Translations under genes and position numbers: made by a program
Source of the DNA: Alistipes sp. An66
GTDB taxonomy: Bacteria > Bacteroidota > Bacteroidia > Bacteroidales > Rikenellaceae
Direction: 5' to 3'
DNA length: 64,000 nt
Assembly (NCBI RefSeq): GCF_002161445.1
Contig: NZ_NFHT01000011.1
Location: 35,484 to 99,483, forward strand
Shown: piece after piece, positions 33,264-42,097 of the stretch
How the letters are laid out: each line of letters opens with the position of its first letter
Position numbering within the stretch: the stretch's first letter is position 1
Notes under the pieces: model-generated
What the model was told of the DNA's origin: nothing
Seen by the model: only the letters and a program-made list of their open reading frames with translations
Database searches by the model: none

Positions 33264-36200
33264 TCAACCGTTATAACGCTTAAAGTTCTCAGCCTGCTCC
33301 AAAATCTCTTTGTATACCTCATCGTTTGTCACGGGAGGATAACCATATTCTGCCAAAACGAGTATCAAATCCATTTTAAGTTCGGCCTTTATGTCATCTC
33401 TGGCCGCCCAGTCCGTGTACTTGGATTTATCCTCCACAATCTTCTTAATCGCAGCCGCCAACTGAAGCATCTTATCCTTTGGATATTCGAACCCGAACTG
33501 TTTGGCGATCGCCTCGAGAATATCATAGAAGGCCTTCTCTTCATAACTGATTCCCAAATCCAGGAACGATCTCTTCTCCTTGTTCAGTTCCTTTAACAAA
33601 TCGGCCATCTGATTTGCCACCTCGGTCAAGACCTCATCGGCAAAGACGGCGCTATCCTTACGGCTGTTGTACTTCTCGACCAACGCACTCAATCGCTTTG
33701 AAAAATCGACTCCACGAACCTTGTTCACCTTCTTGAACTCGGTAATCACCGTCTTCAACAAACGTTCCATCAACTTGACCTTCGTATTCGGGAGTTTCAA
33801 GCGACTCAGTCGTTCCATATATTCCTCACTCAACACATCCAGATTATCCTTATCGTTCCCGATCTGAATAATCTCCTCCACCCCTTCCGACTGTATGGCC
33901 TCCTCAATCATCTCACTGACGCGACGATTCATCTGCGACGCATCGGGAGATTCGCCCATCGTCAATTTATAGATGACCGAGCGGACTCCGCAGAAATAAT
34001 GAATCTCTTCACGTTCGGCATCGCTAATCTGATCGCTGTTGCTGCACAAATTGAACGCAGACTTCAACTTTTTGGCGTGGCCCATAAACAGATTCTCCTG
34101 CTCTTTGGTCCTTTGCATGAGCTCCGCACCCCGATTCAAGCAATCGAGCTGCTCCAAAGGAGTTCCCGTCGTAAAAACCGAATAATCAAACTCACCGAAC
34201 ATGCGCCGAATGATATCCAACTCATCCTTGACCAGCGTAATCGACTGCTCGACATTCTCAACCGAATCCAGACCAAAATCTCCCTGCGCATAGCGTCGCA
34301 ACGCAATGTTCATATTGTTCTTGATGCCGATGTAGTCCACCACCAGGCCCTTCTCTTTTCCGGGATAGACCCGGTTGACCCGCGAAATGGTTTGCACCAG
34401 CGTATGCTGCTGCAGGGGCTTGTCAATGTACATCGTATCGAGACAATCCACGTCGAAACCCGTTGTCCACATATCGACAACCAGCGCAATCTTGAAATTC
34501 GACTTGGGCTTTTTGAACGCTTCGGCATAGGCCCGGCGGTCTTCATCCGTACCCAACAAATCGTACAACGCCGGTTCATCGTCCTTGTTGCGGGTCATGA
34601 TCAGCTTGATCTTTTCGATAGGACGCTCCTGCCCCTCGCCGACATCACTCCCTTCTGAAACCGGTTCCGGCTCGGGTAGTTGCACCCATTTGGGACGCAA
34701 GGCAATAATCTTCCGATAGAGGTCAAATGCAATCGTCCGATTCGCGCAGACAAACATGGCCTTCCCCTCCACCGTGCTGCCTTCGGCAACCCGGTTCTCA
34801 TAGTGGGCAATAAAATCTTCGGCTACAGCCTGCAGACGATCCGCATCCCCAAGAATCCGCTCCATCTTCGTAACGGCTTTCTTGCTCTCCTCTATCTGAT
34901 ATTCGTTCGCCCCCTCCTCGGCGCACTGTTTATAGTATTCCTCTATCTCCTTGAGTTTGGCATGGTCGAGCAATACCTTTGCCGCGCGACCTTCGTAAAC
35001 AATCCGCCGTGTGATGCCGTCCGCAACCGATTCGGTCATGGTATAGGCATCGACCACCTCGCCGAACACGTCGATTGTAGCATCAATCGGCGTTCCCGTA
35101 AAACCGACATAGGTCGCATTCGGCAGCGAATCGTGCAGATACTTGGCAAATCCGTAATTACGCTTGACGCCCTTATCCGTCTGCCTGACCTGCAACGAAA
35201 GATTGGTTTGCGAGCGGTGCGCCTCATCGGAAATGCAGATGATGTTGGCCCGCTCCGACAACAGACTCGTATCCTCCGTAAATTTGTGAATGGTGGTGAG
35301 GAACACTCCTCCGCTTGTCCTGCCGGCCAGATGTTCGCGCAGCTTCTCCCGACTCTCCACCTCCACCACGCACTCATCTCCGATAAACCGCTTGGCCGTG
35401 CCGAACAGTTTGGACAGCTGATCGTCCAGATCCGTGCGGTCCGTTATCAGCACGATTGTCGGGCTGGCAAACTCCCGGCTCCGCATCAACATCCGCGACA
35501 GAAACAGCATCGTGATACTCTTTCCGCACCCCGTCGCGCCGAAATAGGTGCCACCTTTGCCATCCCCGTCCGGGCGGAGTTTGGAGTGCAGACGGATATT
35601 CTCGAACAGCTTGTGCGCGGCAAAGAATTGCGGATAACGACAAACAACCTTCCGTTCATCCTTCGACGAATCCGGGAAAAAGACAAAGTCTTTCAGCACG
35701 CTCAACAGCCGCTCCCGCCGGAACAGCCCCTGCATCATCGTCTTCAGCGAGTTGATGCCGTCAAGAGCCCGTTCTTCGGCGTGAACCTTGCGCCATGCAT
35801 AGAAAAAGTCGTAGGGAGCGAACAGCGAGCCGTATTTATTGTTCACACCGTCACTGATAACGACAAACGCATTGTATTTGAACAGCTCGGGAATATCCCG
35901 CCGATACCTCACCGTCAGCTGCCGATAGGCATCCATGATGGTTGTCTCCTCCTTGACGGCACTTTTGAACTCCAGCACCACCACCGGCAAACCGTTCACA
36001 TAGACAATCCCGTCGGGGATGCGGGTCTCCGTCCCCTTGATTTCCAGCTGATTGACTACTCTGAAAATATTGTTCGACAGACACCTCTCGCCAAAGTCAA
36101 TCGGCTCGACATACAAATCGGGCAGCGAGCTGTCGTCGCGCTTCAACGAAAACCCCTCCACCATCAGCCGATAGGTGTGCAGATTGTTTTCATACAACGA

Positions 36201-36422
36201 GAATCCCACGTTGGCGGTGAGTTTGGCCACGGCACGCTCGATTTCGAGCGATGTGATTCCGGCCTCGCCGTAGCGACCGCGGAGATAGGCCCGCAAATCG
36301 TCGCGCAGCAAGACATCGCTCACCTCCTTGTGAATCTCTTCACCGTTTGTATAGATATAACCCTCCTGCCGGAAAAGCTCCATAATGGACATTTCGAGGG
36401 CATATTCGTTGAAGTGGGGCAT
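33264..36422 (-). CDS. hsdR: Type I restriction enzyme R subunit (HsdR)
   Basis: The 1052-residue product has the expected order: an N-terminal PD-(D/E)xK endonuclease (PDGIVYVNGLPVVVLEFKSA, Asp137, Glu151, Lys153), an SF2 translocase with Walker A GATGCGKS at 295-302, DEAH at 399-402, VGFTGTPIDA and QTISRVNRVYPGKEKGLVVD, and a C-terminal region binding the M2S complex. It translocates DNA from unmethylated sites and cuts at a distance. It is the last gene of the minus-strand hsd operon; GC content resembles hsdM and differs from the two genes between. No frameshift is seen, so it should be active. Confidence 0.96.
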   Translation of the reverse strand: MPHFNEYALEMSIMELFRQEGYIYTNGEEIHKEVSDVLLRDDLRAYLRGRYGEAGITSLEIERAVAKLTANVGFSLYENNLHTYRLMVEGFSLKRDDSSLPDLYVEPIDFGERCLSNNIFRVVNQLEIKGTETRIPDGIVYVNGLPVVVLEFKSAVKEETTIMDAYRQLTVRYRRDIPELFKYNAFVVISDGVNNKYGSLFAPYDFFYAWRKVHAEERALDGINSLKTMMQGLFRRERLLSVLKDFVFFPDSSKDERKVVCRYPQFFAAHKLFENIRLHSKLRPDGDGKGGTYFGATGCGKSITMLFLSRMLMRSREFASPTIVLITDRTDLDDQLSKLFGTAKRFIGDECVVEVESREKLREHLAGRTSGGVFLTTIHKFTEDTSLLSERANIICISDEAHRSQTNLSLQVRQTDKGVKRNYGFAKYLHDSLPNATYVGFTGTPIDATIDVFGEVVDAYTMTESVADGITRRIVYEGRAAKVLLDHAKLKEIEEYYKQCAEEGANEYQIEESKKAVTKMERILGDADRLQAVAEDFIAHYENRVAEGSTVEGKAMFVCANRTIAFDLYRKIIALRPKWVQLPEPEPVSEGSDVGEGQERPIEKIKLIMTRNKDDEPALYDLLGTDEDRRAYAEAFKKPKSNFKIALVVDMWTTGFDVDCLDTMYIDKPLQQHTLVQTISRVNRVYPGKEKGLVVDYIGIKNNMNIALRRYAQGDFGLDSVENVEQSITLVKDELDIIRRMFGEFDYSVFTTGTPLEQLDCLNRGAELMQRTKEQENLFMGHAKKLKSAFNLCSNSDQISDAEREEIHYFCGVRSVIYKLTMGESPDASQMNRRVSEMIEEAIQSEGVEEIIQIGNDKDNLDVLSEEYMERLSRLKLPNTKVKLMERLLKTVITEFKKVNKVRGVDFSKRLSALVEKYNSRKDSAVFADEVLTEVANQMADLLKELNKEKRSFLDLGISYEEKAFYDILEAIAKQFGFEYPKDKMLQLAAAIKKIVEDKSKYTDWAARDDIKAELKMDLILVLAEYGYPPVTNDEVYKEILEQAENFKRYNG

Positions 36423-36453
36423 GATTGAAGATATATTTATGAAGGACTCTCCA

Positions 36454-37275
36454 TTAATAATATTTACGTTTTATCATCTGTAAGATTCCTTTAACAGAAA
36501 TTGTCAATTGACTATGATCTCGATAGTCTGCTGGAACAACATAATCCGTTCGTTCTTCAGCTATAAGTTTCTGTACTTTATTTTGAGTTGCCTCTTTCTC
36601 CCAAGATTCAACATCAAAGACTGCAATAGAGTGCCCACCTTGAGTCTTAACCATTTTCATAGCAGGAATATCCGTATCTCCATCTCCAATATAAATCATA
36701 TTGTGGAATGGGATAGCACGTTTCGATGGTTCAATAAATCGATTAATACTCGTATTATCCCAGCAATTTTCAATACCCTTATTTATACGAAAAATGAATT
36801 GTGTCTTTGTTGTATAATTAATGGAAATAGCAGGCCATAAAGGAACACCAGATTCATCATACATATATCTACAAGCGAATATTTTTTTTAAATATTTCGC
36901 AATAGACGTTCCCCGAATCATTTCTTCTAATCCACTTGATACAATGTAATGACTAAGGCCAATTCCATTATCTGCAGCATATCTGTTAATCAACGAGAAC
37001 CATTCCGATACTCCATTAAACAAGGGAATTTGCGATCCATATTGTATAAGATTCCTCGAGGATAATTTATCCAATTCATTTCTGGCTTTTGCCTTTTCCA
37101 ATAATTTCCACAGATACATACTTATTTCATCTGCATCATGTTTACGAGTTTCCTCCTTTACCTCTTGCCAGAAGTTTGGAATATTATCAATACCTAAATC
37201 TGGCATTAAGCCATGTTGGGCACAATCGCCTTTCGCCAAGGTCCCATCAAAATCATAAATGATAGCGCAATGCAT
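36454..37275 (-). CDS. HAD-family phosphatase embedded in the type I restriction operon
   Basis: A 273-residue haloacid dehalogenase-type hydrolase. Motif I is YDFDGTLAKGD (nucleophile Asp at about residue 9), motif II is IVSSG and motif IV is IYIGDGDTDIPAMKM. A helical cap lies between motifs I and II (about 20-105). It is markedly AT-rich relative to hsdR and hsdM. It starts 11 bp downstream of hsdS and is followed 31 bp later by hsdR, so it is inside the operon. Substrate unknown; a nucleotide or phosphorylated end linked to restriction is conjecture. Confidence 0.9.
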   Translation of the reverse strand: MHCAIIYDFDGTLAKGDCAQHGLMPDLGIDNIPNFWQEVKEETRKHDADEISMYLWKLLEKAKARNELDKLSSRNLIQYGSQIPLFNGVSEWFSLINRYAADNGIGLSHYIVSSGLEEMIRGTSIAKYLKKIFACRYMYDESGVPLWPAISINYTTKTQFIFRINKGIENCWDNTSINRFIEPSKRAIPFHNMIYIGDGDTDIPAMKMVKTQGGHSIAVFDVESWEKEATQNKVQKLIAEERTDYVVPADYRDHSQLTISVKGILQMIKRKYY

Positions 37276-37286
37276 TATATTTATTT

Positions 37287-38429
37287 TTATTGTCCCATCT
37301 TTGCCAATAGCAAAGACTGTAATTTGGTTATAATTATTATTTCTTTTGTTTTTACAATCATCTGATTTAAAATACCAACAAACGGTTGGATATACATTCC
37401 ATCCTCCAAAATCAAGATAGGCTGTTGAGCTATAATCTCTTGACTTAAGTTTTCTTGAGCTCCACCATTCGCAAGTCTTTTAATTTTTTCTTGATAATAT
37501 CTTAGATGAAAATATAAATATGCCGCATCATTATTGTTGAAGCATATCATATTACAACATGCTTGATTGGTCGCTGTTTCACATTGTAAATACGCAACAT
37601 TACCCACCGTACCACCGCCATACATTGCCATAATTACGGTATTGATAGGGATAAGTTTTGCTGAACTATTTTTTAATCCTTGTTCACTAATATATTCCTC
37701 CGTATCAAAAATTATATTATTCTGAACTTCCCCAGTTTTGAGCCAACGATAATCTTTAGAATTCCAATATTCGCTACACGTTCTACTGGGAGTCCCTCCG
37801 GATGTCATCTCTTTACAAAATTCGCCGATTGTTCCCATTCGCCAACCGGTGGGAAGATGCTCGGGGTCGATGTCGTCCACAAACATCTTGCGGTAAAGCG
37901 TTTGCGCCGTGGCCTCCAGCTGCGCAATCATCGAACGATTCAGGTCGATACGCCGCGACAACGTCTCATATTCCGCAACCATCGCCCGCTGACGCTCTAT
38001 CGACGGAACCGGCAATTGGACATCGCACAATTCTGTCCAATCGAAAATCTCGCGAGCGCTGCCATGTGAGTGGAATCTTGCATAGCGATCAAATTCGGGG
38101 CGACGAAACCACATCATCAGATATGCGGGTAACAATGCATCCGTATTCTTAACTTCGAAAACGGTGTACGCTTGAGATATGATTACCGGATTAACCATGG
38201 AAAGAAGCGCAATGGAAATTTTATCACCATTCCGGGATGTGACAGGCCCATATGCGAATTGTCCTGCTTTCACGATTTTGTATGTGCTCATATCCGTGCC
38301 AATCGTGTTGGCTATCGATGGCATGAACTCTTTGGTTATGCTAACACCCAGCAGTTGCGTAACAGACAAATCTCTGTTGCGCACATCGACTTCGCGGATA
38401 TAGTCGCCCAATCGTTTACCCCTCAACAT
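37287..38429 (-). CDS. hsdS: Type I restriction-modification specificity subunit (HsdS)
   Basis: A 380-residue subunit with two target-recognition domains. TRD1 is followed by the conserved helix (VPSIERQRAMVAEYETLSRRIDLNRSMIAQLEATAQTLYRKMF), then TRD2 starts WRMGTIGEFCKEMTSGGTPSR and ends with a second helix. It sets the DNA site for both methylation and restriction. The second TRD (37287 to about 37830) is strongly AT-rich, whereas TRD1 and the central helix are GC-rich, so the halves have different origins. The start overlaps the end of the DUF262 gene by 14 bp. Confidence 0.94.
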   Translation of the reverse strand: MLRGKRLGDYIREVDVRNRDLSVTQLLGVSITKEFMPSIANTIGTDMSTYKIVKAGQFAYGPVTSRNGDKISIALLSMVNPVIISQAYTVFEVKNTDALLPAYLMMWFRRPEFDRYARFHSHGSAREIFDWTELCDVQLPVPSIERQRAMVAEYETLSRRIDLNRSMIAQLEATAQTLYRKMFVDDIDPEHLPTGWRMGTIGEFCKEMTSGGTPSRTCSEYWNSKDYRWLKTGEVQNNIIFDTEEYISEQGLKNSSAKLIPINTVIMAMYGGGTVGNVAYLQCETATNQACCNMICFNNNDAAYLYFHLRYYQEKIKRLANGGAQENLSQEIIAQQPILILEDGMYIQPFVGILNQMIVKTKEIIIITKLQSLLLAKMGQ

Positions 38430-40263
38430 CCCAGATTAGTTTTACGAGATTATATAGTAATTCACATCTGTTCATTAATGCTTGTTCGTCAAAACAGTCT
38501 ATACTATGTATTTTATGGCCACACTTTGCTTGAAGCTCAGCGTTAAGTTCATCCATCTTTTTATTTATATGGTAGAAATCTTTACAGAGCGTATGCCCCC
38601 ATACTAAACCGGCACTATATGTTTTTAATTTATCCTGATACTCTTCATTCCCGGAACTAATATTATCTTGATCTTTGAGTAGTAAAAGACCTCCAAGCAG
38701 GTTGCGTTTATTCTCAAAATCTTCTTCATCCTTAAACTGCCTGAGATTCGTATCGTTGTGACTTAAAATATGTTCAATGTGATATCCTGTCTTATATCCG
38801 GTTCTCGTAGCTATATATAGTACATCGTTATTCATCTCTCGTTGAAGCTTGTCGCATATAAACTTTTCGATACGGGCGAGGAAATACCGAAGCGTACGTT
38901 TGTCGATATTTGTATAGTTCGCTTTTAGAAATACCTGATAGTCCAAAAGGGAAGTTAGATTAGTCGTTCCGCGTCGCTCTTGAATGGCTCTTTGTATACA
39001 TTTATCAAAAATCTCTCGATACCGAGATAGTTCTAAACCCCTAATTTTTTCATTGAGAGAGTATGAAATTTCCTGAAAAGTATTGCTGTTATATACACCA
39101 TTTAGTGTTAATAATATAAAGAGTCGATCATACTCGGATGCGATTTTATGAATCTTTTCTTCCTCTTGGGGGTCATTAATCTCGCAAGCTGATAAAATAA
39201 TTTGATATTGACCAGACAGTGCAAGAACAGAATTGGTATATATCAAAAATTCATCATTATTCTTTCGAATCTTTGCATACAATTTGTTATAATAGTCAAG
39301 ATCTTCGCGGATGAATTTTTTAATGTTTGAGATCTGGTGCTCATCTACTTTGCGAAATGCCAATTGGGAGGCTATGTCATTCGATTCAAAAATATATCGA
39401 TGATATGCATTATTGATAGCTGACTCTTGTTTGGAGTTTCTTTTAAAAACAAAATGCGATTTTATGTAATCAATAAAGAATTCATCTTCTATATTAAATA
39501 GTCTGTTGAGTGCAACATCCCATATCTCGGAAAATTGTTCCGTATCGTTTTTACTCAACGCGCCAATAAGTTTTCCTTTTAGTATTTCAAATGGTTTTAG
39601 GGGCTCACCACGATCGTTAATAACTTCAAATATCATTGGAGTATCATCTTTTGTTATTCCAAGTTCTACTAATACAAGCCGCTCTAAGAAGTAACTAATA
39701 AAAGTATTTAGTTCCTTCTCGTCCATTGCTTTCTTGTTAATATACTCAGATATATCATTATATCGAGCGATAAGCGTTTCTTCGGTCTTGTTCTTAAAAG
39801 ATTTAGGTGGTTCGGTATTGTTAAGGATGCAATCCATAATGTCTTTACGTTTATCATGGTCAAGACGATAAACGTTGCCCTTCCATTTGTCTTTTCCGAA
39901 GATGCAGTCTTTTAGCGTGTCCCGTAAATTTTCATTTTGGGTTGTGTGATATAGTTTTGCAGCAATTAATGTTAAAGTAGAGAGCCGTTGTTGTCCATCA
40001 ACGATATAGACCTTTCCTTCGACATTGTTTGTAATAAATATGTTGAGGTAGTACCAGTTATATTTATCGAGAACCTCTTGTGTGAGTTCTGCGTCTTTAT
40101 ATTGCTCGTATGAAAGTTCGAAAGCATAAAAAATATCGCGAAGAAGTATTTCTACTGTTTCTTTAGCCCACACATATTCGCGCTGATAAAAGTCGATATA
40201 ATATGACTTGTTTTTAAGGCAGCTTTCTACTGTTTGGTTCCTTGGATCAATAGTTTGTTGCAT
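38416..40263 (-). CDS. DUF262/DUF1524 GmrSD-like nuclease-NTPase embedded in the hsd operon
   Basis: A 615-residue protein. The N-terminal DUF262 domain has FYQREYVW (about 25-32) and VDGQQRLSTL (DGQQR at 89-93), the ParB-like nucleotide-binding motifs of GmrS. The C-terminal DUF1524 domain has the His-Me nuclease motif GYHIEHILSHND followed by KRNLLGGLLLLKDQDNISSGN. This is the architecture of single-chain GmrSD type IV systems that degrade modified DNA. The gene is AT-rich, 6 bp after hsdM and overlapping hsdS. Alternatively it may be an accessory of the type I complex. Confidence 0.92.
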   Translation of the reverse strand: MQQTIDPRNQTVESCLKNKSYYIDFYQREYVWAKETVEILLRDIFYAFELSYEQYKDAELTQEVLDKYNWYYLNIFITNNVEGKVYIVDGQQRLSTLTLIAAKLYHTTQNENLRDTLKDCIFGKDKWKGNVYRLDHDKRKDIMDCILNNTEPPKSFKNKTEETLIARYNDISEYINKKAMDEKELNTFISYFLERLVLVELGITKDDTPMIFEVINDRGEPLKPFEILKGKLIGALSKNDTEQFSEIWDVALNRLFNIEDEFFIDYIKSHFVFKRNSKQESAINNAYHRYIFESNDIASQLAFRKVDEHQISNIKKFIREDLDYYNKLYAKIRKNNDEFLIYTNSVLALSGQYQIILSACEINDPQEEEKIHKIASEYDRLFILLTLNGVYNSNTFQEISYSLNEKIRGLELSRYREIFDKCIQRAIQERRGTTNLTSLLDYQVFLKANYTNIDKRTLRYFLARIEKFICDKLQREMNNDVLYIATRTGYKTGYHIEHILSHNDTNLRQFKDEEDFENKRNLLGGLLLLKDQDNISSGNEEYQDKLKTYSAGLVWGHTLCKDFYHINKKMDELNAELQAKCGHKIHSIDCFDEQALMNRCELLYNLVKLIWDVEG

Positions 40264-40269
40264 GGTAAA

Positions 40270-41838
40270 TTACATATTTAATTTATATCCTATATTCTCA
40301 AATAATCGTTGTAGTTCAGCGTTACTTTTAGCCTCTTCTTTTAATAGTTCTGAAAGGCTTTGCTGAATCGCTTTCATTTGCGCATCGAAATCCACATTCT
40401 CATCACGGTCGAGGAATTCGATGTATTTGCTGGGAACCAGCGACCACCCCTTGGCCTCAATCTCGTCGAGTGTTGCCGAGTAGCAATACTCCGGAACATT
40501 CCGATAGGTCTGTTCGTAGCCTTCACGCTGCCAGTTGTGGAAATTCTCGGCAATACGGGCAATCTGCTCCTGCGAAAACTGGATGTACTTCTTTTCGAAA
40601 GGTTCGCCCCATTGACGGAGATCGACAAACAGCACCTCATTTTCGCGATCCCGGTATTTAACCAGTTCGCCGTTCTGCTCGACGGTGCGGGCCTTGCGAT
40701 TGCGGGCCAGAATCCACAGGGTGACGCTGATGTCGGTGGAATAGAACATATTGCGCGGCAAAATCACGATGGCCTCGACCAAATGGTTTTTCAGCAGTTG
40801 ACGGCGGATATTCAACTCCGTACCGTCGCCGCTCAACGCGCCGTTGGCCAGCAGGAATCCGGCCATGCCGTTTGCCGAGAGTTTCGAGACGATATTCAGA
40901 ATCCAACCGTAATTGGCATTGCTGGTAGGCGGTACGTCATACCCCTGCCAGCGCGGGTCCTTGGTCAACTCGTTATCGGCCCGCCAGTCCTTCTGGTTGA
41001 ACGGAGGGTTGGCCATGATGAAATCGGCCTTCAAATCCTTGTGCTGGTCGTCGTGGAACGTATCGGCCGCCTTCTTGCCCAGATTACAGGCAATGCCACG
41101 GATGGCGAGGTTCATCTTCGCCAGTTTGTAGGTCGTATTGGTATATTCCTGGCCATAGACGGAGATATCTTTCCGGTTGCCGTGGTGTGCCTCGATGAAC
41201 TTCATGCTCTGCACGAACATACCGCCCGAGCCGCAGCACGGGTCGTATATCTTTCCACGGTAGGGTTGGATCATTTCGGCAATCAGATTCACGATGGTCT
41301 TGGGCGTATAGTATTCGCCTTTTCCCTTGCCCTCGGCAATTGCGAACTTGCCCAGGAAATATTCGTAGACGCGGCCAATCAGGTCGTGTTCCTTGTCCTT
41401 GAGGGTATCGATCTTGCCAATCACATCGAGCAGACTCGCCAGTTTAGTGCGGTCGAGCCCCAGCCCCGAATAATAGTTGCTGGGCAAGGCTCCCCGCAAG
41501 GAAGGATTGTCCTTCTCGACCTGCGCCAAAGCCGCATCGATCTTGATGGCAATGTCGTTCTGTTTGGCATTTTCAATCAAGTAGTCCCAGCGGCTGATTT
41601 CGTTCAGATAGAAAACATTCCGGGCATTATAGAACACCGCCTGATCCACGAAAGCCGACTTGCCGTCGGCAATCAGCTCATCGCGCCGCTCTACAAAGCG
41701 GTCGTATGCATATTTGAGGAATATCAGGCTCAACACCACATGTTTGTACTCCGACGGCTCCACCGATCCCCGCAGTTTGTTGGCCGACTCCCACAAAGTC
41801 TCCTCAATACTTTTCTCTTTCAGTTGTTTCTTTGCCAT
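40270..41838 (-). CDS. hsdM: Type I DNA adenine-N6 methyltransferase M subunit (HsdM)
   Basis: The 522-residue product has an N-terminal helical HsdM domain (EETLWESANKLRGSVEPSEYKHVVL), the S-adenosylmethionine loop DPCCGSGGM at 199-207 and the catalytic NPPF at 277-280, marking an N6-adenine methylase. It forms M2S with HsdS and protects host DNA. It is the first gene of the operon hsdM - DUF262/DUF1524 - hsdS - HAD - hsdR. A TAAATTTG -7-like box lies on the minus strand at 41928-41935. Confidence 0.96.
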   Translation of the reverse strand: MAKKQLKEKSIEETLWESANKLRGSVEPSEYKHVVLSLIFLKYAYDRFVERRDELIADGKSAFVDQAVFYNARNVFYLNEISRWDYLIENAKQNDIAIKIDAALAQVEKDNPSLRGALPSNYYSGLGLDRTKLASLLDVIGKIDTLKDKEHDLIGRVYEYFLGKFAIAEGKGKGEYYTPKTIVNLIAEMIQPYRGKIYDPCCGSGGMFVQSMKFIEAHHGNRKDISVYGQEYTNTTYKLAKMNLAIRGIACNLGKKAADTFHDDQHKDLKADFIMANPPFNQKDWRADNELTKDPRWQGYDVPPTSNANYGWILNIVSKLSANGMAGFLLANGALSGDGTELNIRRQLLKNHLVEAIVILPRNMFYSTDISVTLWILARNRKARTVEQNGELVKYRDRENEVLFVDLRQWGEPFEKKYIQFSQEQIARIAENFHNWQREGYEQTYRNVPEYCYSATLDEIEAKGWSLVPSKYIEFLDRDENVDFDAQMKAIQQSLSELLKEEAKSNAELQRLFENIGYKLNM

Positions 41839-41927
41839 GCTTCAAATCTTTTCCGGACAACTCACTTTCACCAACACGAATGCATTTTGATTCTTCAATT
41901 GTCCGGTCAGTATCCGTATATATTATA

Positions 41928-41935
41928 CAAATTTA
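41928..41935 (-). promoter_or_regulatory. Possible -7 box (TAAATTTG) of the hsd operon
   Basis: Fits TAnnTTTG on the minus strand, about 90 nt before hsdM. No -33 TTTG. The rest of the 41839-42097 gap is AT-rich with no gene seen. Confidence 0.35.
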
Positions 41936-42097
41936 CCAAAAATATCCATGAATCACCTATTTCTAGGAAAATAACTTCATCTCTCAGTTTTTCCAATTTA
42001 ATTTCTTATTTTTACATGACAGAATAGACACCACAGACACGTCGGGAACCCAAATTCCACAAACAAAGAATCCCGACCGGCTCCAATTGCTAAAAAC

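Larger units (their letters stand above)
29248..41950 (+). mobile_element. Integrative mobilizable element beside tRNA-Leu (right boundary uncertain)
   Basis: The segment contains integrase, MobC-like protein, relaxase, an AT-rich unknown gene and a five-gene type I restriction operon; it carries no conjugation genes, so it would depend on a helper for transfer. The left end is placed just after tRNA-Leu. I found no second copy of the tRNA 3' end on the right, so 41950 only marks the region upstream of hsdM. The MORN gene and the gap to 43886 could also belong to it. Confidence 0.55.

Noticed and set aside
34680..36428. 582-codon plus-strand frame opposite hsdR
   Set aside because: Antisense to the conserved nuclease and helicase motifs of hsdR; no domain.
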